This document shows, piece after piece, positions 51,869-61,600 of a stretch of DNA of 64,000 nt (within the stretch, counting starts at the first letter, position 1; every line of letters starts with the position of its first letter). The translations under genes were made by a program, and so were the position numbers. This DNA is from Streptomyces sp. NBC_01716. GTDB lineage: Bacteria > Actinomycetota > Actinomycetes > Streptomycetales > Streptomycetaceae. Below the pieces are notes generated by a model. That model had not been told where the DNA came from. It was given only the letters and a program-made list of their open reading frames with translations, and ran no database searches. The DNA lies in assembly GCF_036248275.1 (NCBI RefSeq), contig NZ_CP109181.1, positions 6,386,001-6,450,000 on the forward strand, read 5' to 3'.

Positions 51869-54556
51869 GTGATACGCCCGTCCCTGCCCGCCTTCCCGCG
51901 CAGAACGGCCGTGGCCGTCCTGGCCGCGGCCCTCTGCGCGGCGCTGGTGCCCGCGCTGCCGGCCGTCGCCGCCGTACCCACCCCCGATCTCGGCAAGGCC
52001 GATGCACAGTGGATCGACCGCTCCACCGTCGTCTGGAAGGTGAAGGCCACCGAGGCCACCAGCCAGCAGCTCGTGTACGCGCCGGACGGCGGCATCACCG
52101 TCGAGAAGGGCGCGCTGTCCGAGAAAGGGCACTGGCTGCGGCTCGCCCCGGGGGAGCTGACCGACGCGCAGAAGGCCACGTACCCCCATCTGAAGGACTA
52201 TCCGGCCTTCACCGTCGACCCGCGCGACCGGGACAGAGCGAGGGAATCGCTGCGCGGCCAGCTCATCGCCACCCAACGGGACGCCAACGGCGCGCTGTTG
52301 GCGGCGACCGGCGTACAGATCCCCGGCGTGCTCGACGACCTGTACGCAGCCTCCGCGACGCGCGCCTCGCTCGGCCCCGTCTTCCGGGACGGCCGCCCCA
52401 CCCTGTCGGTGTGGGCACCCACGGCGAAGCGCGTCGCGCTCGAACTCGACGGGAAGCGCGTGGCGATGCGGCGCGACGACCGCAGCGGCGTGTGGTCCGT
52501 GGATGGCCACCGGAGCTGGGCGGGCAAGCCCTACCGGTATGTGGTCGACGTCTGGGCGCCGAGCGTACGGAAGATGGTCACCAACAAGGTCACCGACCCG
52601 TACTCGACCGCCCTGACCACCGACTCGGCCCGCAGCCTCGCCGTCGACCTCACCGACCCGAAGCTCGCGCCCAAGGGCTGGTCGAGCCTGAAGAAGCCCG
52701 TGGCCGTCCCGATGCGCGACGCGCGGATCCAGGAGCTGCACATCCGCGACTTCTCGATCGCGGACCGCACCTCGGACCACCCCGGCCGCTATCTCGCCTT
52801 CACCGACACCCGGTCGAAGGGCATGAAGCACCTCGCCCAACTGGCCGACGCGGGGACCTCCTACGTCCATCTGCTGCCCGCCTTCGACATCGGCACGATC
52901 CCGGAGAAGCCGTCCGACCAGCAGCAGCTGGCCTGTGAACTGTCCGTGTACGCCCCCGACTCCGACGAGCAGCAGGCGTGCGTCGCGAAGGCGGCGGCGA
53001 AGGACGGCTTCAACTGGGGCTACGACCCGCTGCATTACACGGTGCCGGAGGGCTCGTACGCCAGTGACCCCGAAGGCACCGGGCGCACGGTGGAGTTCCG
53101 GCGGATGGTGCGGGGCATCAACGGCACCGGCCTGCGGACGGTGATGGACGTCGTCTACAACCACACCGTGGCGAGCGGTCAGGACCCCAAGTCCGTACTC
53201 GACCGGATCGTGCCCGGCTACTACCAGCGGCTGCTCGACGACGGCACCGTGGCGACGTCCACCTGCTGCGCCAACACCGCGCCCGAGAACGCCATGATGG
53301 GCAAGATCGTGGTGGACTCGATCGTCACCTGGGCGAAGGAGTACAAGGTCGACGGCTTCCGCTTCGACCTGATGGGCCATCACCCCAAGGCCAACATCCT
53401 CGCCGTACGCGAGGCGTTGGACGCCCTGACCCTCGCCGAGGACGGGGTCGACGGGAAGTCGGTCGTCCTCTACGGCGAGGGCTGGGACTTCGGCGAGATC
53501 GCCGGCGACGCGCGCTTCGTCCAGGCTACGCAGAAGAACATGGCAGGCACCGGCATCGCGACCTTCTCCGACCGGGCGCGCGACGCGGTACGCGGCGGCG
53601 GCCCCTTCGACGAGGACCCCGGGGTCCAGGGCTTCGCATCCGGACTCTTCACCGACCCCAACTCCTCGTCGGCGAACGGCACTCCGGCCGAGCAGCGGGC
53701 CAGGCTGCTGCACTACCAGGACCTGATCAAGGTCGGACTCACCGGCAATCTCGCCGGCTACTCCTTCACCGACAGCGCGGGCCGCACCGTCAAGGGCTCC
53801 GAGGTCGACTACAACGGCGCGCCCGCCGGTTACGCCGCGGCGCCCGGAGACGCCCTCGCCTACGCCGACGCGCACGACAACGAAAGCCTCTACGACGCCC
53901 TGGCCTTCAAGCTCCCGCGCACCACACCGGCCGCCGACCGGGCCAGGGCGCAGGTGCTCGCCATGGCGACCGCGGCGCTCACACAGGGGCCCTCGCTCTC
54001 GCAGGCGGGGACGGACCTGCTCCGTTCCAAGTCGCTGGACCGCAATTCGTACGACAGCGGCGACTGGTTCAACGCGATCAACTGGGACTGCCGGGACGGC
54101 AACGGCTTCGGGCGCGGTCTGCCGCCCGCCGCCGACAACGAGGACAAGTGGCCTTATGCCAAGCCCTTGTTGGGGACGCCCGGTATCGCTCCCGGCTGCG
54201 CGGAGATCTCCGGCGCCTCGGCCGCGTACCAGGACTTGCTGAGGATCCGCACCACGGAGGCGGCCTTCCGGCTCTCCTCCACCGGCGCGGTCCAGTCCGC
54301 GCTCTCCTTCCCGCTCTCCGGGCCCGACGAGACGCCGGGCGTCATCACGATGCGCCTCGGGGAGCTGGTGGTGGTCTTCAACGCCACGCCGGACACGACG
54401 CGTCAGCGGGTCGAAGGGCTCGCAGGCCGGGCGTACGGGCTGCACCCGGTACAGGCGGTCGGTGCGGACGCCACGGTCAAGAAGGCGGCGTACGGGGCGA
54501 GTTCGGGCACCTTCGAGGTCCCGGGACGGACGGTGGCGGTCTTCAGGGGCCGGTGA
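51869..54556 (+). CDS. pulA: Secreted pullulanase-type alpha-1,6-glucosidase
   Basis: The 895-residue protein has a signal peptide ending AVAAVPT and an N-terminal module. A CBM48-like segment follows (SVWAPTAKRVALELDGKRVA), then a GH13 barrel with the pullulanase signature FNWGYDPLHYTVPEGSYA, DGFRFDLMGHH (Asp near 499), LYGEGWDFG (Glu near 537) and AHDNES. It cleaves alpha-1,6 branches in pullulan and starch. GTG 51869 follows GGGAG at seven bases. It lacks the second amylase half of the very long bifunctional pullulanases I recall from some Streptomyces. Confidence 0.93.
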   Translation: MIRPSLPAFPRRTAVAVLAAALCAALVPALPAVAAVPTPDLGKADAQWIDRSTVVWKVKATEATSQQLVYAPDGGITVEKGALSEKGHWLRLAPGELTDAQKATYPHLKDYPAFTVDPRDRDRARESLRGQLIATQRDANGALLAATGVQIPGVLDDLYAASATRASLGPVFRDGRPTLSVWAPTAKRVALELDGKRVAMRRDDRSGVWSVDGHRSWAGKPYRYVVDVWAPSVRKMVTNKVTDPYSTALTTDSARSLAVDLTDPKLAPKGWSSLKKPVAVPMRDARIQELHIRDFSIADRTSDHPGRYLAFTDTRSKGMKHLAQLADAGTSYVHLLPAFDIGTIPEKPSDQQQLACELSVYAPDSDEQQACVAKAAAKDGFNWGYDPLHYTVPEGSYASDPEGTGRTVEFRRMVRGINGTGLRTVMDVVYNHTVASGQDPKSVLDRIVPGYYQRLLDDGTVATSTCCANTAPENAMMGKIVVDSIVTWAKEYKVDGFRFDLMGHHPKANILAVREALDALTLAEDGVDGKSVVLYGEGWDFGEIAGDARFVQATQKNMAGTGIATFSDRARDAVRGGGPFDEDPGVQGFASGLFTDPNSSSANGTPAEQRARLLHYQDLIKVGLTGNLAGYSFTDSAGRTVKGSEVDYNGAPAGYAAAPGDALAYADAHDNESLYDALAFKLPRTTPAADRARAQVLAMATAALTQGPSLSQAGTDLLRSKSLDRNSYDSGDWFNAINWDCRDGNGFGRGLPPAADNEDKWPYAKPLLGTPGIAPGCAEISGASAAYQDLLRIRTTEAAFRLSSTGAVQSALSFPLSGPDETPGVITMRLGELVVVFNATPDTTRQRVEGLAGRAYGLHPVQAVGADATVKKAAYGASSGTFEVPGRTVAVFRGR

Positions 54557-54592
54557 GGGTGTGAACCCCGGCGGACGGGTAATCCGGTAGGC

Positions 54593-55300
54593 ATGACGTC
54601 CACCGGCGTGAAACCAGATCCCGAACAGAGTCGGGGCAGGACCCGCGGGCCCCGTGGGGCGGGAATGCCCTGGTGGATCAAGCTGCCCGCCGGGCTCGTG
54701 GTGCTTGTCCTGCTGCTCGGGATCGGCAGCAGGCTCGATCTCGTACCCGGATTCGACGACGTGTTCGGCGAGAAGACGGAGGACCGCACCGGGCCGACCC
54801 TTCTCAAGTCCATCCAGGACCTCAGCCAGTACCAGGCCGCGTCCGGGAACTTCCAGGTGGTGGTGGATCTGGAGAAGGACGCCAAGTTCCTCCCCGACAC
54901 CATCAAGGGGAGCCGTACGCTCTATGTGGGCGCCGGCAGCGTGGGGTCGTACGTGGACCTCGGCGCGGTCGGCGACGAGAACGTCAAGGTCAACGAGGAG
55001 CGGACCACCGCGACACTGCGGCTGCCGCACGCCCGGCTCGGCAAGGCGACACTGGACGCCGACCGCTCGTACGCCGTCTCCAAACAGCGGGGGCTGCTCG
55101 ACCGGCTCGGTGACTTCTTCTCCGACAACCCGGCCGACGAGCGCGCCGTCAACAAGCTCGCCGCCCAGCACATCCAGGAGGCCGCCAAGGACAGCGGACT
55201 GACGGAGCGGGCCGAGAAGAACACCACCAGCATGCTGGAAGGTCTGCTCACCTCCCTCGGCTTCAAGGAAGTGACGGTGGTGTACGGGTCGGCGGGCTGA
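54593..55300 (+). CDS. DUF4230 membrane protein
   Basis: The 235-residue protein has a short cytoplasmic N-terminus, one membrane helix (about 28-48; LPAGLVVLVLLLGIG) and an external DUF4230 domain (LLKSIQDLSQYQAASGNFQV, VGSYVDLGAVGDENVKVNEE, LTSLGFKEVTVVYG). The domain's function is not established. It is transcribed towards the convergent TetR gene, with a seven-base gap. Confidence 0.85.
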   Translation: MTSTGVKPDPEQSRGRTRGPRGAGMPWWIKLPAGLVVLVLLLGIGSRLDLVPGFDDVFGEKTEDRTGPTLLKSIQDLSQYQAASGNFQVVVDLEKDAKFLPDTIKGSRTLYVGAGSVGSYVDLGAVGDENVKVNEERTTATLRLPHARLGKATLDADRSYAVSKQRGLLDRLGDFFSDNPADERAVNKLAAQHIQEAAKDSGLTERAEKNTTSMLEGLLTSLGFKEVTVVYGSAG

Positions 55301-55306
55301 CCCGCA

Positions 55307-56068
55307 CTACGCGGTGCGCGCGGCGGGCAGCGGCGACGCCGCCGCCTGTGCCGCTTCCGTTGTCCGGGCCGCCGGCAGCATGGAGGCCAGCTCCGTCAGA
55401 CGGGTCACCAGATCGCCGAACGGGCCGCCCGGCGGCTCGTCGGCGAGGACCGGCAGCAGAATGCGCGCCATCTCGTCGTCGTACGCCGCGCTCACCGCGG
55501 CCAGCGCGGCGAAGTCGTGCACGAGCTGCAACTCCAGTTCGCCGCGCGGGATCCGGCGGCCGTCCAGCCACAGCAGGGCCGTGGACTCGGCGAGCGAGAC
55601 CCAGGAGCGTACGACCAGTTCCAGCCGGGACGGCGGGGACTGGACGGCGAGGTGGGAGAGGATCTGCTCGTACGCCGCCTGCCGCACCTCGTCGATCATG
55701 GCGTTGGCGGTGGACGAGCCCACGGCGGGGCCGCCGCGCATCAGCGCGAAGAAGCCGGGGCCGTGCTCGTCCACGAAGTCGAAGAAGCGCGTCATGACGC
55801 GCAGCAGCCGGGCGCCGAGCGGCCCTTCGTGCGGCTCGGCGAAGCGCTCGGCCAGGTCGTCGGCGGCCCGCCGCAACGCGGCCTCGTACAGCGACTGCTT
55901 GCCCGGGAAGTAGTGGTAGACGAGCGGCCGGGAGATGCCGGCGGCCGCCGCGATCTCGTCGATGGAGACATGATCGGGCGAGCGGTGGCTGAACAGTTCC
56001 AGCGCGACACCGATCAGTTGCTGGCGTCGCTCTTCGACGCCCATTCTGCGTCGGACCCCGGTCGTCAT
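55307..56068 (-). CDS. TetR/AcrR-family transcriptional regulator
   Basis: The 253-residue protein has a TetR helix-turn-helix, VSIDEIAAAAGISRPLVYHY, and a long C-terminal domain (LARILLPVL, Pro/Ala tail). ATG 56068 is used; ATG 56044 (MGVEERRQQL) is the alternative. An inverted TAACCG (56079) and CGGTTA (56103) just upstream could be its operator. It is divergent from a membrane protein gene at 56121 that may be its target. Confidence 0.9.
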   Translation of the reverse strand: MTTGVRRRMGVEERRQQLIGVALELFSHRSPDHVSIDEIAAAAGISRPLVYHYFPGKQSLYEAALRRAADDLAERFAEPHEGPLGARLLRVMTRFFDFVDEHGPGFFALMRGGPAVGSSTANAMIDEVRQAAYEQILSHLAVQSPPSRLELVVRSWVSLAESTALLWLDGRRIPRGELELQLVHDFAALAAVSAAYDDEMARILLPVLADEPPGGPFGDLVTRLTELASMLPAARTTEAAQAAASPLPAARTA

Positions 56069-56078
56069 ATGAACAGCC

Positions 56079-56108
56079 TAACCGTCGGTGGCTGAAGCCT
56101 GTCGGTTA
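56079..56108. promoter_or_regulatory. Possible TetR operator between divergent genes
   Basis: TAACCG (56079-56084) and CGGTTA (56103-56108) are inverted arms separated by 18 bases, in the 52-base region between the TetR gene and the 142-residue membrane protein gene. Such spacing is wide for TetR, so support is weak. Confidence 0.3.
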
Positions 56109-56120
56109 CGCTCGCCGACC

Positions 56121-56549
56121 ATGAGCACATCTGACCAGGAGAAGGTCACCGAAACGCCGGAATCGGAGCCGGAGTCCGGGACCAAGGGGGAGCCGGTCGA
56201 AGCCGATCCGGAGGAGGACGACCACGAAGACAGCGACGAGGACGACCACGAAGACGGCGACCACCACGAGGATGACGAGGAGGACGACGACGGCGCCCTC
56301 ACCCCGCGCCAGGCCCGCCGTCTCCGCGTCGCCGTCGCCTCGGTCCTGCTGGTCGCCATGGCCGCGCTGCTGGGCGTACGGCTCTCCAATCGCGGCTCCG
56401 TCCTCGTCGTCGGCCTCTACGGATTGGCCATGATCGTCTGCGGGGTCGTCATCGAACTCAGCAGGCACGGCCGCACCCGCCTGGCCACCTGGCTGCTCGG
56501 CGCCGGCCTCCTCGCCACACTCGCCATCGACTGGCTGCTCCTGCCCTGA
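56121..56549 (+). CDS. Acidic-tailed small membrane protein (142 residues)
   Basis: The first 60 residues are almost wholly acidic and His-containing (EEDDHEDSDEDDHEDGDHHE). Three hydrophobic helices follow (SVLLVAMAALLGV, SVLVVGLYGLAMIVCGVV, WLLGAGLLATLAIDWLLL). The acidic segment would lie in the cytoplasm or outside and could bind divalent metals. ATG 56121 is used. It resembles DUF3017-type proteins in the membrane part, but I cannot assign a function. Confidence 0.78.
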   Translation: MSTSDQEKVTETPESEPESGTKGEPVEADPEEDDHEDSDEDDHEDGDHHEDDEEDDDGALTPRQARRLRVAVASVLLVAMAALLGVRLSNRGSVLVVGLYGLAMIVCGVVIELSRHGRTRLATWLLGAGLLATLAIDWLLLP

Positions 56550-56565
56550 ACCGCGCCCCCGGCCC

Positions 56566-58530
56566 TCACCGCAGCGCGCCCACCCGCCTGCCGTCGGCCA
56601 GCAGCCCGTCCAGCTCCGCCCGGTCGCCCGGCCTCGCCGGTACCGCGAGCACCCGGCCCCGCGCGTCACCCGTGACACCGCCCGTCGCACGGACGGACCG
56701 GAACTGCTCGCTGCCGGCGGCCAGTACGTACCACCGGCCGCCACGCGACTTCCACAGCACCCCCGCGAGCACGGAGGGCTCGCGCGCGCCGCACGCCGAC
56801 GAGCCCGATGACCGCGCGGCGACCGCCCCCGGCCGCGGCGCCCCGGCCTTCGCCGTCGGCGGCTGGAACTGCGCCAGGACCCTGTTCTCGGTGCCCCGCC
56901 ACGTCTCCGCGCGGGTGCACACCCACGTCGCGCCGCCGTTGGACTCGGGCAGGCTCTGGCTCGCGTACTGCCAGGAGTTCACCGTCCGCACGCCGTGCGA
57001 GCGCACCGCGGGCAGCAGACACGCCGTTCGCGCCCAGGCGGCCCGCGCCGCGCTCCCCGACACATCGACCGGCGCCGACGGGGGGCCCGACGTCAGCCGC
57101 GCGGGCGTGAGTTCGCCGAGGTCGGACAGCAGCCGTACGGCGCTCGCGTCCTTCTCGGTCACCTCCAGCACGTCCCACGCCCCGCACTCCGTCTTCTCGC
57201 CGGGTGCCGGCAGAGGATCGGTCACCCCGTCCGCGCCGCGCCGCAGCGGCCGGGCGTCACCGGCCGGATCGAGCAGATCCCGCACGGACGTCCCCCGCAC
57301 CCAGGGGGCGGTCAGATAGCGCACGTTGCCGTCCGTGCGGGCGGCGACCAAGGCGTACGTGGCGGGTGCCGCGCCCGGCGCGGTGTCGGCCGCCGCCCCG
57401 TCGACCCGGGCGAAGTCCAGCGCCACGGGGCCGGTGCCGGTGCGGGGTTCCGCGTACCGGGCGATCCGCAGCCCGTCGTACAGCAGCACCACCCGTGCCT
57501 GGTCGACCTCGCCGGCGTACAGCAACTGCGCCGGTCCCATCGGCGGCCCCACAGGCGTGGCCGGTGTGGAGGAGACCCGCACCGACGTACCTGGCCCGGC
57601 CCAGACCGCCAGCGCCCGGCGCAGCAGCGGCCGGTCGTCGGTGAGCGCGCCGCGCGTGGGCCACACGGAGAAGTCGGTCCGCGCGGAGGTGCGCCACGCG
57701 TCCTGCGAGACGCGCCGTACCTTCGCCGGGTCGATCGCCGCCTCGGCGGCGGCATTGCGGGTGTACGACGGGGCTGCGGCGCCGTTCGCGCCCCAGCCGT
57801 CGCCGGGCAGCCCGAGGAGCGTGCCGCAGACGGCCACCGCGGCGACCCCCGCGACCGCCGCCCGCGCGTGCTGGCGCCGGCGCAGCAGATCGGTGGGGCG
57901 GGCCTGGAGCGAACAGGGGTCGTACTCCGGGGACTCCAGCAGCGCCACGCCCTCCGTACCGATGCCGTCGGCCTCCGTGAGCGCCGCGTGCGCGTCGTCC
58001 ACCCCACAGCCGGCGAGCAGCCGGCGCACGTCCGGGTCGGACAGCCCTTCCAGGCCCCTCAGCACGAAGGCGGCCCTGGCGCCGCCGGAGAGGGCCGACA
58101 GGCGCTGGTCGAGGGCGAGTTCGTCGGCGCCGCCCGAGCGCGGGAACAGCCGCAGTCCCCACACGTGCGGCAGCAGCGGCGGCAGCTGGGCGCGCCGGGG
58201 CCACGCGAGACGGCGCAACGGCCGCCCCGCGTCGAGCGCCTGCCGCAGCACCCGGGAACGTACGTAGGCGTATCCGCCGTCGGGCGTGGCCGTCGTGACA
58301 GGCGTGCGGTTGTGCGGCAGGGAGCGCTGGACGACGGCGTGCGCGGTCAGCACGCGGCGGTTCCGCCCGAGGGCGGGAGGCAGCACGAGATAGGCGAGCC
58401 GCACCAGCCGCTGATAGTGCTCGACGAGGGCTGCCTCGGCCTGTTCCACGTCGATGGGCGCGGGAGCGGGTCCGGGGGGAGTGGGAGCTGCGGCGGTCGC
58501 GGAGGCCGTTGCGGCGTCGGATGGAGGCAC
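56566..58530 (-). CDS. Sigma-factor-like membrane protein with external domain
   Basis: The 654-residue protein starts from GTG. Its N-terminal part resembles ECF sigma factors: EHYQRLVRLAYLVLPPAL near 36-53 (region 2-like) and ALSGGARAAFVLRGLEGLSD near 148 (region 4-like). A single membrane helix follows near 222-240 (AVAGVAAVAVCGTLLGLP), then a large external domain (DFSVWPTRGALTDDRPLLRR, GPAQLLYAGEVDQARVVLLY, TWVCTRAETWRGTENRVLAQ) with several Cys. It is probably a degenerate or membrane-tethered sigma-like protein. The function is unknown. Confidence 0.78.
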   Translation of the reverse strand: MPPSDAATASATAAAPTPPGPAPAPIDVEQAEAALVEHYQRLVRLAYLVLPPALGRNRRVLTAHAVVQRSLPHNRTPVTTATPDGGYAYVRSRVLRQALDAGRPLRRLAWPRRAQLPPLLPHVWGLRLFPRSGGADELALDQRLSALSGGARAAFVLRGLEGLSDPDVRRLLAGCGVDDAHAALTEADGIGTEGVALLESPEYDPCSLQARPTDLLRRRQHARAAVAGVAAVAVCGTLLGLPGDGWGANGAAAPSYTRNAAAEAAIDPAKVRRVSQDAWRTSARTDFSVWPTRGALTDDRPLLRRALAVWAGPGTSVRVSSTPATPVGPPMGPAQLLYAGEVDQARVVLLYDGLRIARYAEPRTGTGPVALDFARVDGAAADTAPGAAPATYALVAARTDGNVRYLTAPWVRGTSVRDLLDPAGDARPLRRGADGVTDPLPAPGEKTECGAWDVLEVTEKDASAVRLLSDLGELTPARLTSGPPSAPVDVSGSAARAAWARTACLLPAVRSHGVRTVNSWQYASQSLPESNGGATWVCTRAETWRGTENRVLAQFQPPTAKAGAPRPGAVAARSSGSSACGAREPSVLAGVLWKSRGGRWYVLAAGSEQFRSVRATGGVTGDARGRVLAVPARPGDRAELDGLLADGRRVGALR

Positions 58531-58640
58531 ATTCAGCAGAACGAGCGATTCGTCGGATGGTCACCCCGAACGACTGCAACTCCCTTGCGGGGCGGGGGAA
58601 TTCGGGGTGCCGGCCGACGCCCCCGGCCGGGCTCCCGGCG

Positions 58641-61600
58641 CTACTTGCCCCCAGTGCTCCCGCCCGAGACCGCCCAGTCGCCGAACTCCACCGTGCCCCG
58701 CAGCCCGCTGCTCCCGTTCGTCGCGCTCATGAACAGGCCCACGTCCTGGACCTCCGCCGCGCCCGGCACCCGCACCGTGGCGACCGTGCGCCAGGTCGCC
58801 CCGGCATCCGTCGAGCACGCGCCCGTGAACTGGCCCCCGGACCGCGTCAGCCGCAGCAGCACCGGTGCCGTGACGCCGGTGACGCGCTGGTACGTGTCCA
58901 GCGTGCCGTCGCCCGTCGTGTCGTACGAGAGCACGACGCCGTTCGACGGTGTCACCGCCAGGTTGACGATGCCGGGTGAGCCGGCCGTCGCGAGACTGTC
59001 GCGGACGATGATGCCCGCGCGGGCCCACGCTCCGGTGTTCTCCTGCGAGTCCACCCGCACCGTCACGCTCACCCCGTCCGCGAACGCGCCTCCTACGAAG
59101 GCCGCGCCGAACTGCGTCGTCGCCCGCCACAGGTCCTGGCCGCCGCCGTTGATCGCGTAGCGGTCGCCCAGCTGCCCGAAGACCGCGCCGTTGTTGCTGT
59201 ACGTACGCCACCCGGCGGCGAGCGGCCCGGCGACGTACACCGCGCCCCGCTGGATGGTCCGCACGCGCTCCTCGCCGCTCGGGCCGAACCGCAGCGCCAG
59301 TTCGTACGGCAGCGGGCGCAGCGGCACCGTGAGCGGCTCGGCGGGTGCCGTCACCGACCAGGAGACGGATCCGGTGCCGGCCGGACCGACGGCGGAGAGC
59401 CGGGTCGGGCCGTCCGGGCGGGCGTCGGGCCCGGTCAGGGCGAAGTCGACGGGGCCGGTGCCGCGCAGGCCGTTGGCGTTCTTGAAGTCCGCCTTCACCG
59501 TGCCCGTACTGCCCGGTGCGAAGGCGATCGGGTCGGCCGTGACGCTGACCGTGCCCTGGTACGGGGCGGTGGCCAGGGTGTCCCGTACGCGCAGCGCCGT
59601 CCGGTACGCGTCCCCCGTCGCCCGTACCGGATAGCTCCCGCGCCCCCGGGTCCATGCCTCCTCGTCCACGTACCAGTCGAACGTCTTCGGCTCCCGCCCG
59701 GCGGCCAGCGCGTCGGTCAGCTCGTCCAAGTAGGCCTGCCACTGCGGCAGATGGACGTCGGCGAGCAGGCCCTGCCAGTCGCGGTTGGCGTAGTTGCTCA
59801 AGTGTCCGGCCGCCGACCGGTCCGCCCACGTGGTGATCAGCGTGCGCGCCGTCCACTCCAGCGTCACGGCCTCCGCCGGGCCGGTCGCCAGCCGTTTGGC
59901 GTCCTCCAGCCACGGCCCCAGCAGGAACGAACGGTGGCACCCCGCCATCGTGTCGCTCAGCCGCATCAGCTTCAGCCACAGAGCGGCCAGCGCGCGGAAC
60001 GTCGCGGCGTCGCCTCCTTGGAAGGCGCCGCGCAACTGCGGCAGCAGCAGCCGGGAACGGTTGGCGAGCGCCTGCCTGGCCAGCTCCGTCACATCGTGCC
60101 GGTAGGCCTCCGAGCCGCGCAGCTCCTCCCGTACACCGAGCAGCGAGCCGAAGGCCTTGTCGAACTCGGCGGTGTCGAAGGCTGTTCCCACAGAGGAGGT
60201 GAGGGAGGGCCGGCGCGAGAAGAGGGAGTCGACGGGGCGGCCGTCGGTGGTCGTCAGCCGGTACGCCGTCGCCGCGAGCACACCGAAGGCGTCCCGCGCG
60301 GCGCTGTCCTCGCCGCCGTACCGCAGATCGGCGTACGACCGGAACCAGCCCGCGCGCTCGACCGCCTCCTCCCGCCACGCCAGTTCGCTGAACAGCTCGA
60401 AGGCGGCCGGGTCGCGCTCGGTGGCCTCCGGCATGTACGCCGTCCCGACGAGCGCGCTGCCCGGCTTGTCGCGCCAGGCCGTGAACCGCTCCGTCCAGCG
60501 GTCGGAGTTGGCGCCCAGCGTGGTGCGCCCGCCGAAGTTCGGGATGGTGCCGAAGGCGTACGGCGCGCCGCCCCAGTCCCGCTCGCGGTCGGTCACCGAG
60601 TCCAGGTCGGACAGGCCGTCCACGATCAGCACGCGGTCGGTGTCGATGGCGTCGAGCAGGGCAGGCACGGGGTTGGTCTGCCAGCCGAGGATCACCCACG
60701 TCGCGTCGGGGCGAGCCTTGTGGAGCGAGGTCTCGACCGCGCGGGCCGCGTCGGGCACCGGTACGTCACCGGCGTCGCCGCCCTCGTGCAGCAGGTCCAT
60801 CTTGAAGTGGTCCACCTCGCCGAAGAGGTCGCTCTGGTGCCGGTAGAAGGCGGCGGCGACATCGGCGAAGACGGGCGTGCGCGGGTCGAGCCAGTCGGGG
60901 CGCGGCAGCCCGTTCCACATGCCCTGGGGCACGGTCCGCGCACGGGGGTTGCGGGCGGCGAAGCCGGCCGGGACGGTGCCGAAGTAGCCGGGGAGCACGG
61001 GGGCCATGCCCAGCTCGCGCATCCGGTCGGTGATCCGCCGGCCGAGCCCCGCGCGGCGCGCGATCAGCTCGGGGGAGAGCGGGCCGCCGTACGCGCTCAT
61101 GTTCTGGAGCAGCCACCACGGCTGGTGGGAGGGCGCGGGCAGCCAGGTGCGGGCCTCGGTGTCGGTGTAGCCGAAACCGGTCAGCAGCCGGTGGTAGACG
61201 GCCTCCTGGCCGGTGGTGACCAGGACCTCGTTGCAGCCGTGCAGGGCGAGGATGTCGAGCAGGCGCTCCCAGTGCGGCCAGTCGGCGTACGGGGCGGTGT
61301 ACCCGTCGTGGGTGTCGTTGAGGGCGAACCGGTGCCGTACGGTCGCGGAGCGCTCCAGCGGGCGGCGGGGCGCGGGAAGCGTGGCTGGCAGGTCGAGTTG
61401 GCCGCCCGACCAGCTGATGTGGGCGCCGCACACGTACTTGAGATACCAGTGCACCCCGGTGAGCAGGACGCCGGCGTCGGTGCCCGACACCTCGATCCGT
61501 CCGGCGGCCCCGGCGACGCGGAACCGCTCGGGGCCGCCCACCACTTGGAAGCGGAACTGGTCAGCGTGGCGGGGGAGCAGCCGGCCCACGGCGGCGCGGG

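Noticed and set aside
51593..55171. 1192-codon minus-strand open frame
   Set aside because: It is antisense to pulA and neighbours; the composition is Arg/Gly/Val-rich without domains, as expected of a GC-driven shadow frame.
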